Below, piece by piece: positions 63,570-64,000 of a stretch of DNA of 64,000 nucleotides. The stretch is from Auriscalpium vulgare (lineage: Eukaryota > Basidiomycota > Agaricomycetes > Russulales > Auriscalpiaceae). A program made the translations under genes and the position numbers. Positions within the stretch are counted from its first letter, which is position 1; every line of letters starts with the position of its first letter. The stretch is taken from NCBI GenBank assembly GCA_019915015.1, contig JAHBBC010000006.1, positions 124,001 to 188,000 on the forward strand, given 5' to 3'. A model generated the notes under the pieces. It made no database searches. It had not been told where the DNA came from and saw only the letters and a program-made list of their open reading frames with translations.

Positions 63570-64000
63570 ATGTCGCTTAGTACGGAGACTTATACCTGGC
63601 CGGACGAGGTACGTGGCGTATGCGTGCGTCGTATTGTCTTTTCTGACGCCATTCCAGCAGATGCCAACAATCGTGTACGCTCCGCCCTGGGCCACCCAGA
63701 TCACCGACCAGATCCACCCCCCGCCTTACTACCTCGACGAGCATCGCACTTTCAACCTGGCGCAGTTGGAACGGGTGGCCGCCATGAAGACGATGGCCAA
63801 CAGGGAGCGCTTGATTGTCGGAGACGATGCTTTCGTCAAGAAGCACAACTTGCAGTCCCTTTACGCCTTCCAGTCCGACCGCCAGCCGTTGATGCCTCCG
63901 GAGCCTGGGATGGCCGGCATCATGATGGGCCTCATCAGCCCGGACAAACAATTCCCGCCCGTCGAGACCGTCATTGCGAGGCTCGGGGCCAATCCGAACG
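63570..64000 (+). CDS. Module gene F: unknown protein, 5' part only
   Basis: The ATG at 63570 begins MSLSTETYTWPDE; an intron (63609-63657 or -63660) leads to MPTIVYAPPWATQITDQIHP, then EHRTFNLAQLERVAAMKTMA, a LIVGDDAFVKKHNLQSLYAF stretch and PPEPGMAGIMMGLISPDKQF. The frame remains open at the window end. I do not recognise the family. Single-frame coding with a canonical intron supports a real gene; motif copies lie upstream. Confidence 0.55.
   Translation, partial: MSLSTETYTWPDEVRGVCVRRIVFSDAIPADANNRVRSALGHPDHRPDPPPALLPRRASHFQPGAVGTGGRHEDDGQQGALDCRRRCFRQEAQLAVPLRLPVRPPAVDASGAWDGRHHDGPHQPGQTIPARRDRHCEARGQSE

Overview
The window looks like a chromosomal segment of a basidiomycete fungus, most likely an Agaricomycete. 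Evidence: short (about 48-70 nt) GT-AG introns in nearly every gene, a KDZ-type transposase with a CxC2-like cysteine cluster, a fungal TET/JBP-family dioxygenase, a NACHT-type NLR, TPR-CHAT proteins, an F-box/LRR gene and a Boi-type SH3-SAM-PH protein. I see no tRNA, rRNA or CRISPR array. Protein families were recognised by eye; splice sites were read by hand and checked for reading-frame continuity.

Part 1 (1-24.1 kb) is a gene graveyard around two TPR-CHAT paralogues (5.7-9.3 kb and 20.2-23.9 kb, both plus strand). These sit at the ends of two copies of a segmental duplication (about 3.0-9.5 and 17.9-24.1 kb). Between and before them lie decayed pieces of a TTC27/Emw1-like TPR gene, a rearranged pseudogene copy of the Boi gene that is intact at 24.6-28.8 kb, a frameshifted F-box gene, and one copy of a 470-bp mobile sequence.

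Part 2 (24.6-34.5 kb) holds ordinary host genes: the Boi-like SH3-SAM-PH-CH gene (minus), a smaller SAM-domain gene (minus) and an NLR (plus) with an MLKL/HeLo-like N-terminal helical domain and a NACHT NTPase. The NLR breaks off at about 34.44 kb, where GC-rich repeats begin.

Part 3 (about 34.44 kb to the window end) looks like one large mobile-element-like module: a small gene (36.7 kb), an 11-exon KDZ transposase of 1094 aa (37.2-41.1 kb), five protein families I do not recognise (42.7, 48.4, 50.8, 55.4 and 56.5 kb starts), a small gene with a duplicated exon-intron unit (57.5 kb), a TET/JBP-like 2OG-Fe(II) DNA dioxygenase (61.8 kb start) and the start of another gene (63.6 kb). Six of these genes share a 20-bp GC-rich motif upstream of their start codons, always in the same orientation relative to the gene (22 copies). 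Three of the genes were later cut by host DNA transposons: gene A and the TET/JBP gene by two copies of a long-TIR Mutator-like element (9-bp target duplications TTGGGTGGG and GCTCCAGGG) and gene C by a 1.94-kb hAT element (8-bp duplication AGTGGAAG). In each case the reading frame is intact once the insertion and one target copy are set aside. The KDZ-TET/JBP association is known from basidiomycetes; the cargo set, the shared promoter motif and the possible insertion into an NLR are what look undescribed here.
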